From positions 212,640 to 276,639 of the forward strand of contig NZ_KB907245.1 of NCBI RefSeq assembly GCF_000381905.1: a DNA stretch of 64,000 nucleotides, read 5' to 3'. Made by a program: the position numbers and the translations under genes. This stretch comes from Paenibacillus fonticola DSM 21315. Its GTDB lineage: Bacteria; Bacillota; Bacilli; Paenibacillales; Paenibacillaceae. Positions within the stretch are counted from its first letter, which is position 1; each line of letters opens with the position of its first letter. The notes under the pieces are model-generated. The model saw nothing but the letters and a program-made list of their open reading frames with translations. It did no database searches and had not been told where the DNA came from. Shown one piece after another: positions 45,937-55,070 of this stretch.

Positions 45937-46491
45937 TTACTTCAAGGCCGCATATTGGATGCGCCGTTTGGTCTCTTCAGCCAGTTCGGTCACATTTTCC
46001 TCCAGCCGTGTAATCAACTCCTCGCTGATCTCGAAGCCGCCTTGTTCCGTACGGGCGATATAAGCATCTACCGCGTATACCCCGCCCAAAATATGCCGCG
46101 CCCCAAGCGATGATAACACCGGTTTGAGCGAATAGTCGATCGACAGCAGATGCGCGAGGCTTCCGCCGATAAAGAGCGGCAGAATGATTTTGCCGGCCAG
46201 GCCTTTTTGCGGGACAAGATCCAGGAACGTCTTCAGCACTCCCGTATAAGATGCTTTGTACACCGGACTGGCAATAATGACGGCATCCGCTTCGGCCACA
46301 AGCCCGTTCGCCTTCACGATCGCTTCGCTCTCGAACTTCGTATGAATGAGATCCTCTGGAGGAAGCTCGCCCACATTGACATGGTTAACCTCAAAGCCTT
46401 GCTCCTGCAGCAGCTGATCCGCCAGCTCAATCATCGCTGTCAACCGCGAGCCGGGCGTTGGACTGCCGTTTACAATCGTAACTTTAGGCAT
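45937..46491 (-). CDS. ssuE: NADPH-dependent FMN reductase, SsuE type
   Basis: A 184-aa flavodoxin-like reductase that supplies FMNH2, in known cases to alkanesulfonate monooxygenase. The phosphate-binding loop NGSPTPGSRL is near the N-terminus, ASPVYKASYTGVLKTFLD is the family motif with flavin contacts, and the length is typical. The start is ATG behind AAAGGAG. No ssuABCD genes are adjacent, so the partner oxygenase must be elsewhere; the sulfate uptake genes 9 kb away are a loose thematic link only. Divergent from the SDR gene. Confidence 0.88.
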   Translation of the reverse strand: MPKVTIVNGSPTPGSRLTAMIELADQLLQEQGFEVNHVNVGELPPEDLIHTKFESEAIVKANGLVAEADAVIIASPVYKASYTGVLKTFLDLVPQKGLAGKIILPLFIGGSLAHLLSIDYSLKPVLSSLGARHILGGVYAVDAYIARTEQGGFEISEELITRLEENVTELAEETKRRIQYAALK

Positions 46492-46769
46492 AATCTATAT
46501 TCTCCTTTACTAGTTTCGTATTCACTCGCTATTTTAAACCGTGCTGTTATCCAGTATCGTACGATTTAACTGGTTCATGCCCAGCAGCAAACACTGAAAA
46601 CCGTAATGGCGCTGCGCTACAATGTCCGGGCACGCAATTCCGATTAAATCACTCTACTTTCAAAAAAATGCTATCAATATTTTAAGTAAAAGTCAATCAC
46701 CAGCACGTTCATCTAGGCATTCGCATATTTATACTTCAGTTGAAATATGATGATCTGGAGGTTTTTATT

Positions 46770-47747
46770 TTGAATATTGCAAGCAAGATGAACCCCATAT
46801 ATTCCGGCGCACCGGCACCTCAAATGCATCCTCTTTTTACAAAGCACGGGAACCCCGTCTATCCCTATTTCGTCAAAGAGACTGTATGTAAAGAACAGCC
46901 CATCGCTTTTCCGCCCCAACACCAGCCTTTTCAGCCTGGCTTGGAAAGCCTGATGAACCCGAGACCGATCTCCGAAAATCCAAATTATCACGGCAGTTGT
47001 AAGCTGAAGGGCAAAGTTGCCATTATTACAGGAGGTGACAGCGGTATCGGCCGGGCCGTCTCGATCGCTTTTGCCAAAGAAGGAGCCGACGTCGTGATCC
47101 CCTATTTATGGGAAACGTCAGACGCCCTGGAAACGAAAGCCCGCGTTGAAGCGCACGGCCAGCGCTGCCTCCCTATCAAAATCGATCTCCGGTACAAGCA
47201 AAACTGCGAAGCCGTCGTTCATGAGACTATACGTACATTCGGCCGTCTCGATATCCTCGTCAATAATCATGGCGTACAATACCCTCAGCAAAGTATCGCC
47301 GATATTTCGGAGCAGCAGCTGTATCAGACGTTCCAAACGAACATATTCCCGTTTTTCTTCATGGTTCAGGCCGCACTGCCCCATTTGTGCGAAGGAAGCT
47401 CGATTATCAACACCGCCTCCATCACGGCTTACCAGGGTCATAAAACACTTATCGACTATTCCTCCACAAAAGGAGCGATCGTCTCCTTCACCCGCTCCCT
47501 ATCGCTCTCACTTATCGACTGCGGCATTCGCGTCAATGCCGTAGCCCCGGGTTCGACCTGGACGCCGCTTATTGCCTCCAGCTTCAGTGCGGAGGAAGTG
47601 GCTGTCTTTGGTACAGACGCACCGATTAAACGGGCCGCCCAGCCGTATGAACTGGCTCCAGCTTACGTATATCTGGCCAGCGACGATGCCAGCTACGTTA
47701 CAGGAGAAGTTGTGCATGTGAACGGCGGAGCAATGGTCACGACGTAG
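46770..47747 (+). CDS. SDR-family oxidoreductase
   Basis: A 325-aa NAD(P)-dependent short-chain dehydrogenase. The TTG at 46770 is chosen because GGAGG lies eight bases upstream; a TTG at 46740 extends the frame by 10 residues without a site. The cofactor loop TGGDSGIG is at about 87-94 and the catalytic YSSTK near 230, with NNHGVQ in the active-site strand. The about 80-residue N-terminal extension (Pro/His-rich) is typical of the YhdF/YhxC general-stress subgroup of Bacillus rather than of small SDRs. Substrate unknown. Confidence 0.88.
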   Translation: MNIASKMNPIYSGAPAPQMHPLFTKHGNPVYPYFVKETVCKEQPIAFPPQHQPFQPGLESLMNPRPISENPNYHGSCKLKGKVAIITGGDSGIGRAVSIAFAKEGADVVIPYLWETSDALETKARVEAHGQRCLPIKIDLRYKQNCEAVVHETIRTFGRLDILVNNHGVQYPQQSIADISEQQLYQTFQTNIFPFFFMVQAALPHLCEGSSIINTASITAYQGHKTLIDYSSTKGAIVSFTRSLSLSLIDCGIRVNAVAPGSTWTPLIASSFSAEEVAVFGTDAPIKRAAQPYELAPAYVYLASDDASYVTGEVVHVNGGAMVTT

Positions 47748-48243
47748 AGTTGCAGCATTTCACTGGGGTTGGCCACGGCCACCATCGTGGAGGCCAGATA
47801 CTGCGAGCTGGAGGCCTCACACCGGGCAGTAAAAGCCGTGGCTGAAAACAAACTTGCGATGCCGTACCTTGGCCTTAAGCTGCTTGCTAGCTGTGCACCA
47901 AGCCAAGAGCTGCCTGCGTTGGCCATATTAATTGAGGCCCGTGGGCTGCATAAGGCTGCCTGCCACCAGCGAAGAATTGCTTGCGTCGACGTATTGTGAG
48001 TCGGGGACGCTTAAGGCGGCAGGCCGTGGGCAGCGAGTTGCTCGCGTGTTCATACGGCGAGCCGTGGGCTGCTGTTTAGTTCGCGGCATGCCCAGGGCCG
48101 GGAGCTGCTTACGCGGGCGTATCGCGAGCGCGAGTCGGGGGTACAGCACAAGTAGGCGTTCCACGAACGAAAGGCTCTGGCGGCCGCGTACCACCACAGG
48201 CAGCTTTCGATGCATCCGCAGCATACACCAAAGCCAACAAGCG
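47748..48243. other. Spacer with degenerate GC-rich repeats
   Basis: About 500 bp with no supported gene. CCGTGGGC and GA(A/G)(T/C)TGCTTGCG-like words recur at 61- and 67-bp intervals (47974, 48035, 48102), each followed by a CGTATTGTGAG or CGTATCGCGAG-like segment. This looks like an old, decayed tandem repeat. Short open frames here lack ribosome binding sites. Confidence 0.45.
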
Positions 48244-49929
48244 CTACAGCGCCTCGATGATGTCTCCGGCAATCAGGGAGCCGGATGACCACCGCGCCGA
48301 GGCGGCGCGCTCTCCGGCCAGGCCGTGCAGGTAGACGCCGAGCGCAGCGGCTTGAATCCCGCTGAGGCCTTGGGCCAGCAGCGAGGCGATGATGCCCGTG
48401 AGCACATCGCCGCTGCCTCCGGTCGCCATCCCGGGGTGACCGGTGGTGTTGACGTAGACGCGGCCGCCAGGGTCCGCAACGACTGTGCGGGCCCCTTTGA
48501 GCACCAGCGTCACGCCGTGCTGCGCGGCGAAGCGGCGCGCCAGGCCGAGGCGGTCCCGCTGGACCTCGGCCGTGCTCAGCCCGGCGAGCCGGGCCATTTC
48601 GCCGGGATGCGGCGTCAGCACCGTCGCCGCGTCCCGGCGCTGCCACGCTGCCAGGCCTCCGGCCGCAGCGAGGATGTTCAGGGCATCCGCGTCCACGACA
48701 AGTGGACGGGGGATGCCCTCCCACAGGGCGCGCAGGAAGCCCGCCTCGCCCGGGAAGCGGCCCAGCCCCGGGCCGACGGCGAGCACATCGCGCGCCTGCA
48801 TGAGCCGCAGCACTTCGTCTGCGGCGCCCTCGCTCCACGCCCCGTTCCCGTCGTCGGGAACCGGGGCGGCCATGAGCTCGGGCACGGCGCCTGCCGTGTG
48901 CGGCAGCAACGCCGCGGGCAGCGCCCACGTGGCCAGCCCACAGCCGGCGCGCAGCGCGGCCTTGGCCGAGAGCAGCGCAGCGCCGCTCATCGGCAGGCTG
49001 CCTGCGGCCAGCAGCACGTGCCCGTACGTGCCCTTGTGGCCGTCCGCCTGGCGGGGACGGTCCACGCTAACCCCAAGCTCGCTCCACAGCGTCGCCTCGG
49101 TCAACAGCTGCCCTGCCCCGCTCACATGCGGAGGCAGATCAGTGGGAATGCCGATATAGCGCACCATGACCTCCCCTGCTGCCTCTGCTCCCGGATATTG
49201 GGACAGCCCCGCCTTCATGAAGGCTAGGCTGACCGTCTTCCGGGCCCGGATGCACGGGTCGTGCAGGCCGCCTGTATCGGCGTCAAGGCCGCTCGGGATG
49301 TCTGCCGCGATGATCGGCAGACCGCTTCCATTCGCTTCGCGGATCAGGGAAGCGTAAGTCCCTCGCGGGGCCCCTTTCGCGCCCGTGCCGAGCAGCGCGT
49401 CCACGATCCCGGTGAAGCCGGAGAATGTCCCGGCTTCACCGGGCGTGTATACCGATCGCGGCAGGCCCAGCCTTTCCGCGATCGCGTGCTGCGCCGCCGC
49501 ATCTCCGCGAAGCGATTCCGGCGGCTCCGCATAGAGCAGGCGGACGTCAACGCCCGCGTCCGCCAAATGACGGGCACAGACCAGCCCGTCCCCCCCGTTG
49601 TTGCCTTTGCCGATCAAGATCAGCCAACGTTCCCCGGCCAGCGCCTCTCTATCGCCTGTATCCGAGCGGATCTCCTCCCGGGTAGCTTGGGAAGCTTGCA
49701 TGGCATCCTTGGCATACGCCGGGCGCTTCTGCCCATTCCATCCCCATGCAGGGTACTGCCCCGGATGACGGCATTCGGCTGTACGCAGGCTTTTAGCGCG
49801 GCAATAGGACAACACCTCCTCGGCAATGGCTCGCCCGGCGTTTTCCATTAAAACCATTGCCGGGATGCCCAACATCTGTATTGTGTACTGATCGATCTCC
49901 CTCATTTGCTCCGAAGTGACCAATTGCAT
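48244..49929 (-). CDS. nnrD: Bifunctional NAD(P)H-hydrate epimerase / ADP-dependent dehydratase
   Basis: A 561-aa metabolite-repair enzyme that restores hydrated NADH and NADPH. The N-terminal YjeF_N part (about 1-255) has MREIDQYTIQMLGIPAMVLMENAG split at residue 20-30 and GKGNNGGDGL (about 108); the C-terminal ribokinase-like part (about 280-561) has GPGLG, DADALNIL, LTPHPGEMARL, LKGARTVV and the catalytic GGSGDVLTGI (about 507). Both domains appear intact. Residues about 45-95 form an insertion (basic, Trp/Gly-rich) not expected in the epimerase domain. A 40-bp tandem repeat lies immediately upstream. Confidence 0.95.
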   Translation of the reverse strand: MQLVTSEQMREIDQYTIQMLGIPAMVLMENAGRAIAEEVLSYCRAKSLRTAECRHPGQYPAWGWNGQKRPAYAKDAMQASQATREEIRSDTGDREALAGERWLILIGKGNNGGDGLVCARHLADAGVDVRLLYAEPPESLRGDAAAQHAIAERLGLPRSVYTPGEAGTFSGFTGIVDALLGTGAKGAPRGTYASLIREANGSGLPIIAADIPSGLDADTGGLHDPCIRARKTVSLAFMKAGLSQYPGAEAAGEVMVRYIGIPTDLPPHVSGAGQLLTEATLWSELGVSVDRPRQADGHKGTYGHVLLAAGSLPMSGAALLSAKAALRAGCGLATWALPAALLPHTAGAVPELMAAPVPDDGNGAWSEGAADEVLRLMQARDVLAVGPGLGRFPGEAGFLRALWEGIPRPLVVDADALNILAAAGGLAAWQRRDAATVLTPHPGEMARLAGLSTAEVQRDRLGLARRFAAQHGVTLVLKGARTVVADPGGRVYVNTTGHPGMATGGSGDVLTGIIASLLAQGLSGIQAAALGVYLHGLAGERAASARWSSGSLIAGDIIEAL

Positions 49930-49958
49930 TGCATATTCCCCCCCCCTCGCTTGCTAGC

Positions 49959-50150
49959 CTGCTACTGCTTTATTGCTATATTCATCATAAGTATGCCAGC
50001 CGCATCTTGCTTTATCGCGATTCACCATAAGCATGCCAGCAGCATCTTGCTTTATTACGATTCACCATAAGCATGTCTGCGACATCCTGCTTTATTGCTA
50101 TTCATCATAAGCATGTCCGCGACATTCTGCTTTATTGCTTACATCATAAT
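49959..50150 (+). repeat. 40-bp tandem repeat, about 4.5 copies
   Basis: Units begin TTCATCATAAG or TTCACCATAAG at 49981, 50021, 50061 and 50101, exactly 40 bp apart, with part units on both sides. Each carries GCATG..GC.GC.AC/ATC.TGCTTTATTGC-like text. Adjacent units differ by a few bases. Non-coding, between nnrD and the NAD(P)-binding gene, in the region that should hold the nnrD promoter. Confidence 0.9.
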
Positions 50151-50253
50151 GTTGGACACGCCTTCCTGCCAATCCCTGATCATCCCAACATGTACGGTCT
50201 CTTTACCTGCCCGGATTTACTTGTTCCATTCATTTCAACATCTCTATTCCAGA

Positions 50254-50892
50254 CTAATACGCAACCGTAAACCTCGCCTCGGGAAACTGCGGGTCTTCGG
50301 CTTCATCCAACAGGGCGACAGCATAATCTTCGACCGAAATGCGGCTCTGATCCCTTTCGTCCGTAACTAAACGATTGAGGCCGATTCGGAATTGTCCCGT
50401 GCGTTTTCCCGGCTCGATGACAGCCGCCGGACTTAACACCGTCCACAGCAAATCGGTGGCTTTGTAAACGTGGTAAGCCTCCTCATGCGCTCTCGCCAAA
50501 GGACGGATCTCCTCTGGAAACTCCGGGGTATCCATCAGTTGAACGCCGGACTCCGTTTCCAGCCCCCCGGCTCCGCCCACGACGATCAAACGGCGAACGC
50601 CTCCCCGCTTTACGCCCTCCACCAAAGACCGGGCCGCTTCCGGCAGCTCGTCCTCCTGTCCAAACTGCGGGCCGTAGGCGCTAATGACAAGGTCCTTCCC
50701 CTCCACAGCCTGTGCAATCGATTCAGGCATTAGAATATCTCCGGTCAGCAGATGAAGCCGCTCCTGCCCCGCCTCATCCCCAAGCTTAGATGTATTGCGT
50801 ACTACGGCAGTCACTTCATGTCCGCGCCGCAGCGCCTCCGCCAAAATGGCCTTGCCGATCGTGCCTGTACTGCCGTAAATGACAATTTTCAT
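50254..50892 (-). CDS. NAD(P)-binding oxidoreductase, atypical SDR
   Basis: A 212-aa protein starting MKIVIYGSTGTIGKAILAE, the dinucleotide loop of NmrA/YwnB-like atypical SDRs. ATG 50892 has GAGAAGGCG upstream; a longer frame from 50988 adds an unconserved 32 residues. Later VISAYGP and RRLIVVGGAGG fit the family. It lacks the classic YxxxK. Substrate unknown; relatives often bind flavin or act as sensors. Single-gene unit. Confidence 0.85.
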   Translation of the reverse strand: MKIVIYGSTGTIGKAILAEALRRGHEVTAVVRNTSKLGDEAGQERLHLLTGDILMPESIAQAVEGKDLVISAYGPQFGQEDELPEAARSLVEGVKRGGVRRLIVVGGAGGLETESGVQLMDTPEFPEEIRPLARAHEEAYHVYKATDLLWTVLSPAAVIEPGKRTGQFRIGLNRLVTDERDQSRISVEDYAVALLDEAEDPQFPEARFTVAY

Positions 50893-51413
50893 TCCGAACG
50901 CCTTCTCTCTTCTGGTTTTGATGGTGCTTTCTATTATAATTATCACAAACCGCCTCGGATCAAACGTTGTCGGCGGCCCGGACAACAAAAAAAGCCTCTT
51001 CCAGGCGCATAGGAGCTGACTACGCCCTCGATCGCGAGAAAAAGTCAGTCTCCCGCTTTGCGGAAGTGGCTTTGTGCCTAAAGCTGATGTATATAACGCT
51101 AAAACTGGGCGTAATCAAGAGTTAGACTGCTGATTGCATAAAGCTAAAGCTGGGCTAGAACCATAAAATTAAACTGCTTAAGGCTTAAAAGTTAAGCTGC
51201 TGAATCAAGAAACTAAGCTGCTTTAGTTTTGTTAAGCCGCGCTAGATCAGGGTATTAAACTGCTCTAGGTTAAGATCTAGGTCAATATCTAGGTCAAGAT
51301 GCTAAGCCGTGCCAGCCTTAAGAAGTAAGATCCGCTTAACCAAAATTTAGCCCAGCCCAATTTAGCCCAGCATTAGATCAGGATGTTAAGCTGTTAAGCT
51401 ATCCCAAACCAAG
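50893..51413. repeat. Low-complexity spacer with TTAAGCTGCT words
   Basis: About 520 bp without a gene. From about 51075 to 51395 short words such as TTAAGCTGCT, TTAAACTGCT and TAGGTCAA recur irregularly at about 20-40 bp. TTTAGCCCAGC occurs twice in a row and AGATCTAGGTCAATATCTAGGTCAAG shows a 12-bp repeat. A short GCCT/AGGC hairpin with a T-run on the minus strand near 50990-51010 could be a weak terminator for the 51414-52634 operon. Confidence 0.55.
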
Positions 51414-51797
51414 TCAGGTACCGACCTTGCCGAGCGCAAAGCTAAGGGCCAGAATGATCAGGACAAGAACCGAAATTAGCACGAAGCGGTAGTCCTTCTC
51501 ATGGATGAACGCGAACATCGAGACGAAGACGCGGAATACCGGAGTCAGGATGAGCAGGATCAAGCCAGCTTCGATAATGGCTACGGACTTCAACTCCACT
51601 ATGCCTCGGAGAATTTCCGGCAGGCTCGTCGGGAAGGTATCCCCGGGATAACCGCTGTCCCCGGTAACGAGAAACAGAACCAGTCCGACGACGATCACGA
51701 GGCCGGCCAGCACGATGCCGATCCGCAGCATTTTGCTGATGGCGATTTCGACCTCTGCCGCCCGGTCCTGACGGCTTGCTTGTTGTTGCTCCGCCAT
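51414..51797 (-). CDS. DUF1634 membrane protein
   Basis: A 127-aa protein with three hydrophobic segments (about 24-44, 70-95 and 105-122) after a short polar N-terminus. DUF1634 proteins are typically encoded beside TauE/SafE exporters, as here: the gene starts 3 bp after the TauE gene ends. Probably an accessory subunit of the exporter. Function otherwise unknown. Confidence 0.85.
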   Translation of the reverse strand: MAEQQQASRQDRAAEVEIAISKMLRIGIVLAGLVIVVGLVLFLVTGDSGYPGDTFPTSLPEILRGIVELKSVAIIEAGLILLILTPVFRVFVSMFAFIHEKDYRFVLISVLVLIILALSFALGKVGT

Positions 51798-51800
51798 TGG

Positions 51801-52634
51801 TTATGCCCCCCATCCTTGATAGATCATTTGACAGGCTACGTAGATCATAATCGGAATGAACAGCTTGCGGATCGTTTTGCTTTTCATCCGCTGCATGATC
51901 CTGGCTCCGATTGTCGCTCCGATCAACACACCGAGAGCCACCGGGGCCGAAATGACAGGAATGATATCGCCGCGCAAAAAATAGATTCCCGCACTAGCCG
52001 CGGCGGTGACCCCCATCATGAAGTTGCTCGTCGCCGTCGATACTTTAAGCGGCATTTTCATAAAAACGTCCATCGCCATCACCTTGAAGCTTCCGCTGCC
52101 GATGCCGAGCAGTCCGGATACTACGCCGGCGCCGTACATGACGCCAAAACCTTCGTACACCCGGTCCACGTTATAGGTAATATTTTTGCCAAGCGCTTTA
52201 TCATAGTACTCTCCGCCAAGCCCCAGCTTCTCTGCCACGGGATGCTGCGGGACGTTCACGGGGATTTCCTCCTTGCCCTTCTTCACCATCGCATAAGCCG
52301 AATACAATAGCAGCAGGGCAAAAATGTAATACAAGAAATTCGGTGCAATTAACGCCGCGAGAAACGCTCCCGTAATCGCCCCTACCGTCGTGGCAATTTC
52401 CAGGAACATGCCTACCCTCACATTCGTGATTCGGTCCCTTATGTAGGCTACGGCCGAGCCGCTGGAAGTCGCGATAACCGAAATCAGACTGGCTCCGATC
52501 GCATGGTTAATTTCCACGCCGAACAGCAGTGTCAGTGCCGGAGTAACGACGATTCCACCACCAAGACCAAGAATGGAGCCTACAATTCCGGCCAGGATGG
52601 CAATCAACAAAATTTCAATGACAGTGGCAGTCAA
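51801..52634 (-). CDS. TauE/SafE-family sulfite/anion exporter
   Basis: A 277-aa polytopic protein with about eight helices. The duplicated family motifs are visible: GSILGLGGGIVVTPAL at the N-terminus and GVVSGLLGIGSGSFKVMAMD at the middle. Members export sulfite, sulfoacetate or related anions; the substrate here is not determined, though sulfate uptake genes lie 3 kb away. The ATG is 3-4 kb from those genes, so co-regulation is speculative. Operon with DUF1634. Confidence 0.9.
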   Translation of the reverse strand: MTATVIEILLIAILAGIVGSILGLGGGIVVTPALTLLFGVEINHAIGASLISVIATSSGSAVAYIRDRITNVRVGMFLEIATTVGAITGAFLAALIAPNFLYYIFALLLLYSAYAMVKKGKEEIPVNVPQHPVAEKLGLGGEYYDKALGKNITYNVDRVYEGFGVMYGAGVVSGLLGIGSGSFKVMAMDVFMKMPLKVSTATSNFMMGVTAAASAGIYFLRGDIIPVISAPVALGVLIGATIGARIMQRMKSKTIRKLFIPIMIYVACQMIYQGWGA

Positions 52635-52695
52635 ACAGACATCTCCTTTATTTATGAGTTCAGGGGATCATGCAACAAGCTCAGCTCATGCTGCG

Positions 52696-53115
52696 CTATT
52701 GTGATATTCTCAAATACATCCCGAGAGACGCCGGGGCCGTGTACTGGAAGCCATATTTCAAATACAGCCTGTCTGCCGGCTGATCGGCAATGAGGCTGAC
52801 ATAGGCTTCCGGCGGCGCCTCTCTAGCCAGATAGGCCATGATCTCGTCCATGACGAGCCTTCCAAGCCCTTGCCCCTGATAATCCGGACGCACGGCGATA
52901 TCCACGATTTGCAGAAAACAGCCCCCATCGCCTACAACTCTTCCCATGCCGATGAGCTCATTTTCAGCATACAAGCATACCGCAAAAAGAGAGTTGCCCA
53001 AGCCGACCCTGATTCCCTGCTCGCTTCGCGGGCTTAAACCCGCTTGGCTTCTTAGGGCCGCATAATCTCCAGCATCCGGAATCTCCCTTACTACACGAAC
53101 TTGCTCCCGCTCCAC
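52696..53115 (-). CDS. GNAT-family N-acetyltransferase
   Basis: A 139-aa acetyltransferase. The GTG at 53115 is chosen because it follows the upstream stop by one base and has GGGAG seven bases before it; the longer frame (to 53208) overlaps the DUF421 gene. The acetyl-CoA loop is VRPDYQGQGLGRLVMDEI, preceded by the beta-4 strand (FLQIVDIAV) and followed by ADRLYLKYGFQYTA. Acceptor unknown. Coupled to the DUF421 gene. Confidence 0.88.
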   Translation of the reverse strand: MEREQVRVVREIPDAGDYAALRSQAGLSPRSEQGIRVGLGNSLFAVCLYAENELIGMGRVVGDGGCFLQIVDIAVRPDYQGQGLGRLVMDEIMAYLAREAPPEAYVSLIADQPADRLYLKYGFQYTAPASLGMYLRISQ

Positions 53116-53116
53116 T

Positions 53117-53818
53117 CTAATTCTCCCTTCCGTTCCGCTGCTGCGGCACCACATAAAGGTCCTCGTCTTCCTTCCACTCCGCATAGGCCACGTCCTCCAA
53201 CCGCTCATAACCGCTCTTCTCCAGCAGCCGCTGCAGCCAGGCTTCGTCTTTGCCGATCATTTGCAGGCTTGTGTGGTCGACCACGCCGTTCTCTACCAGG
53301 CAGTAAGAGAGGCACGCCTTCTCATTGAAGGTGTCCAAGCCGAGGTCCTTACGCTTGATCGCTTCCTCCTGCGGCCTCTTCATCACGCTAAGCGTTCCGT
53401 TAGGTTCAAATATAGCATAAGCGACCTCGCTTATGAAGAAGACTTCATGCTGTCTAAGCAGCATACGCAGCTGATCGAAGTCCAGTCCGTTTTGACGCAT
53501 ATGCCGGAGATCCACCTTGCCGTCGCGGATGATGATGGACGGCTTCCCGTCCAGGAAGCCGCGGGCCCGCTTCACCTTCTGCGATATTTTTTCAAATACA
53601 AAGGACAAGGCTCCCCATAAAAACAATGCAAAGATCAATTCCGAATAATTGATGTCTTCGGCATATATCGTCTCCCCGACCAGGTCGCTCAGCATAACGG
53701 AGGAAACAAAATCGAACGGCGTAAGCTGGGAAATTTCCTTCTTCCCGAGCAGGCGTGTCAGCACCCACAGCCCAACGAAGCCGATAAATATTTTCAGCGC
53801 GATTTTTCCAATAACCAT
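53117..53818 (-). CDS. DUF421 (YetF-like) membrane protein
   Basis: A 233-aa protein with three N-terminal helices (about 5-80), including LLGKKEISQLTPFDFVSSVMLSD, the family motif, then a cytosolic domain with KPSIIIRDGKVDLRHMRQNGLDFDQLRMLLRQ. The ATG at 53818 follows GGGGGGATTTAC; the 69-residue upstream extension is not conserved-looking. Several Bacillus relatives are spore or membrane proteins, with no firm function. Operon with the GNAT gene. Confidence 0.92.
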   Translation of the reverse strand: MVIGKIALKIFIGFVGLWVLTRLLGKKEISQLTPFDFVSSVMLSDLVGETIYAEDINYSELIFALFLWGALSFVFEKISQKVKRARGFLDGKPSIIIRDGKVDLRHMRQNGLDFDQLRMLLRQHEVFFISEVAYAIFEPNGTLSVMKRPQEEAIKRKDLGLDTFNEKACLSYCLVENGVVDHTSLQMIGKDEAWLQRLLEKSGYERLEDVAYAEWKEDEDLYVVPQQRNGREN

Positions 53819-53979
53819 GTAAATCCCCCCAAAAGTAAGGTAGTGCTCTCTATATACCCACTTTAGGAGGATCTTGATTTGCAAAAAAATTGCGCTTCGT
53901 TGTTTTCCAAATCTGCCGCTTGAAAAACGCACCTGACGTATGCAATAGTGGAATGAGGAATATCGAAAGGGTGGTACAG

Positions 53980-54912
53980 TTGTCACTTTCTGAATGGATA
54001 GCGTCACTTCATCTGCATAACCCAATCGCTATGATCGTTGCCGCAGCGCTCATACTGTTCATATGGCAATACAGCGCCTCCAAGCAAAGAACTACATATA
54101 AAAACAACCTGCGGCTGGAACGGCTACACCGAAGCCTGGAACTCTACACCGCTGCTATAGGGGGACTGCTTCGTGAAGTCGGAGGCAGCGGCAAATCTTC
54201 TCCTCAGGAGCATGCGCTTTTGGTTGATCGATTGTTGGCTTGTAAAGCTGCACCGTATGCTACAGACGATTTATCAGCACAAGTTACAGCCTATACGATG
54301 AACGAGGGGGATATGACCCGTCTTACCCTGCTGTTAAGGTCGCTGGAACGTGAAACCGAGCGTCTGGAGGATGAGCGCCATATGCTGCTTAACCGTATGG
54401 AGAAACCCGGATGGGGATGGTCTTTATGGCAGCAAATTCTCCACACGCTGCCTTTCGTATTTACAACGTGCTTATTTCTGCTCGTCCTTTGGTTCATCGG
54501 CTCCCTGTACCAGCTTCCGGTTCTAACGAGCGATCCGGCGGCCGCTTTATATATTTGGTCTCGCTTCCTGTCTTGTCTGTTCGCCTTGCTGCTGTTGTAT
54601 CCCTTTCTCCGGGGAGGGCGCAGAGAAACGTCAAGCTCTCTGCTCCAGCGCTGGCTGGCCGTCATCATCGCTTTGGCGGCTCTGCTTCATATGACAGGCC
54701 TGCAATGGGCGCCATACGTGTTCACATTGCAGCTGCTGCTCTTTCTGGCGGGCTTTCGATTCAGCAAAAACAAGCCGCGTAAATCCCGGCCCTTCGCGGG
54801 GCATTATTTCGAAGCGGCGGAGCTTGCCTCCCTGGAAGCACAGCTTGCCGGACTGCCGGACTCCGAAAGTGATACTGTACGGAATCCGGATACGCCTCAT
54901 CACCTTAAATGA
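53980..54912 (+). CDS. Membrane protein of unknown function
   Basis: A 310-aa protein: one N-terminal helix (about 17-32), an about 110-residue helical cytosolic stretch with LERETERLEDERHMLLNRME coiled-coil character, then about four helices (about 150-265) and a charged tail. The TTG at 53980 has AAAGGGTGG upstream; ATG 53953 is an alternative without a site. No family recognised. Divergent from DUF421. Confidence 0.68.
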   Translation: MSLSEWIASLHLHNPIAMIVAAALILFIWQYSASKQRTTYKNNLRLERLHRSLELYTAAIGGLLREVGGSGKSSPQEHALLVDRLLACKAAPYATDDLSAQVTAYTMNEGDMTRLTLLLRSLERETERLEDERHMLLNRMEKPGWGWSLWQQILHTLPFVFTTCLFLLVLWFIGSLYQLPVLTSDPAAALYIWSRFLSCLFALLLLYPFLRGGRRETSSSLLQRWLAVIIALAALLHMTGLQWAPYVFTLQLLLFLAGFRFSKNKPRKSRPFAGHYFEAAELASLEAQLAGLPDSESDTVRNPDTPHHLK

Positions 54913-54941
54913 ACATGTCGTAAATGGAGATGTACTATGAA

Positions 54942-55008
54942 ACAACCCCGATGTTCAAGTTTTTTCCGGGTCTTAAAGGCCTCGAAAATCACTTGGGTTC
55001 GGGGTTGT
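54942..55008 (+). repeat. Long inverted repeat downstream of the membrane protein gene
   Basis: ACAACCCCGA (54942-54951) pairs with TCGGGGTTGT (54999-55008), with TTCAAGT/ACTTG continuing inside. No T-run follows on the plus strand. It may be a terminator for either convergent gene or a small palindromic element. Confidence 0.6.
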
Positions 55009-55070
55009 AATTCAGGGTTGTATTTATTTATTCTTAATCTCATACTTTCAAAAACCAATTCAATGCCGAG

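Noticed and set aside
48050-48928. 292-codon and 300-codon open frames overlapping nnrD
   Set aside because: Arg/Ala/Gly-rich shadows in very GC-rich DNA; the nnrD motifs are continuous on the annotated frame.
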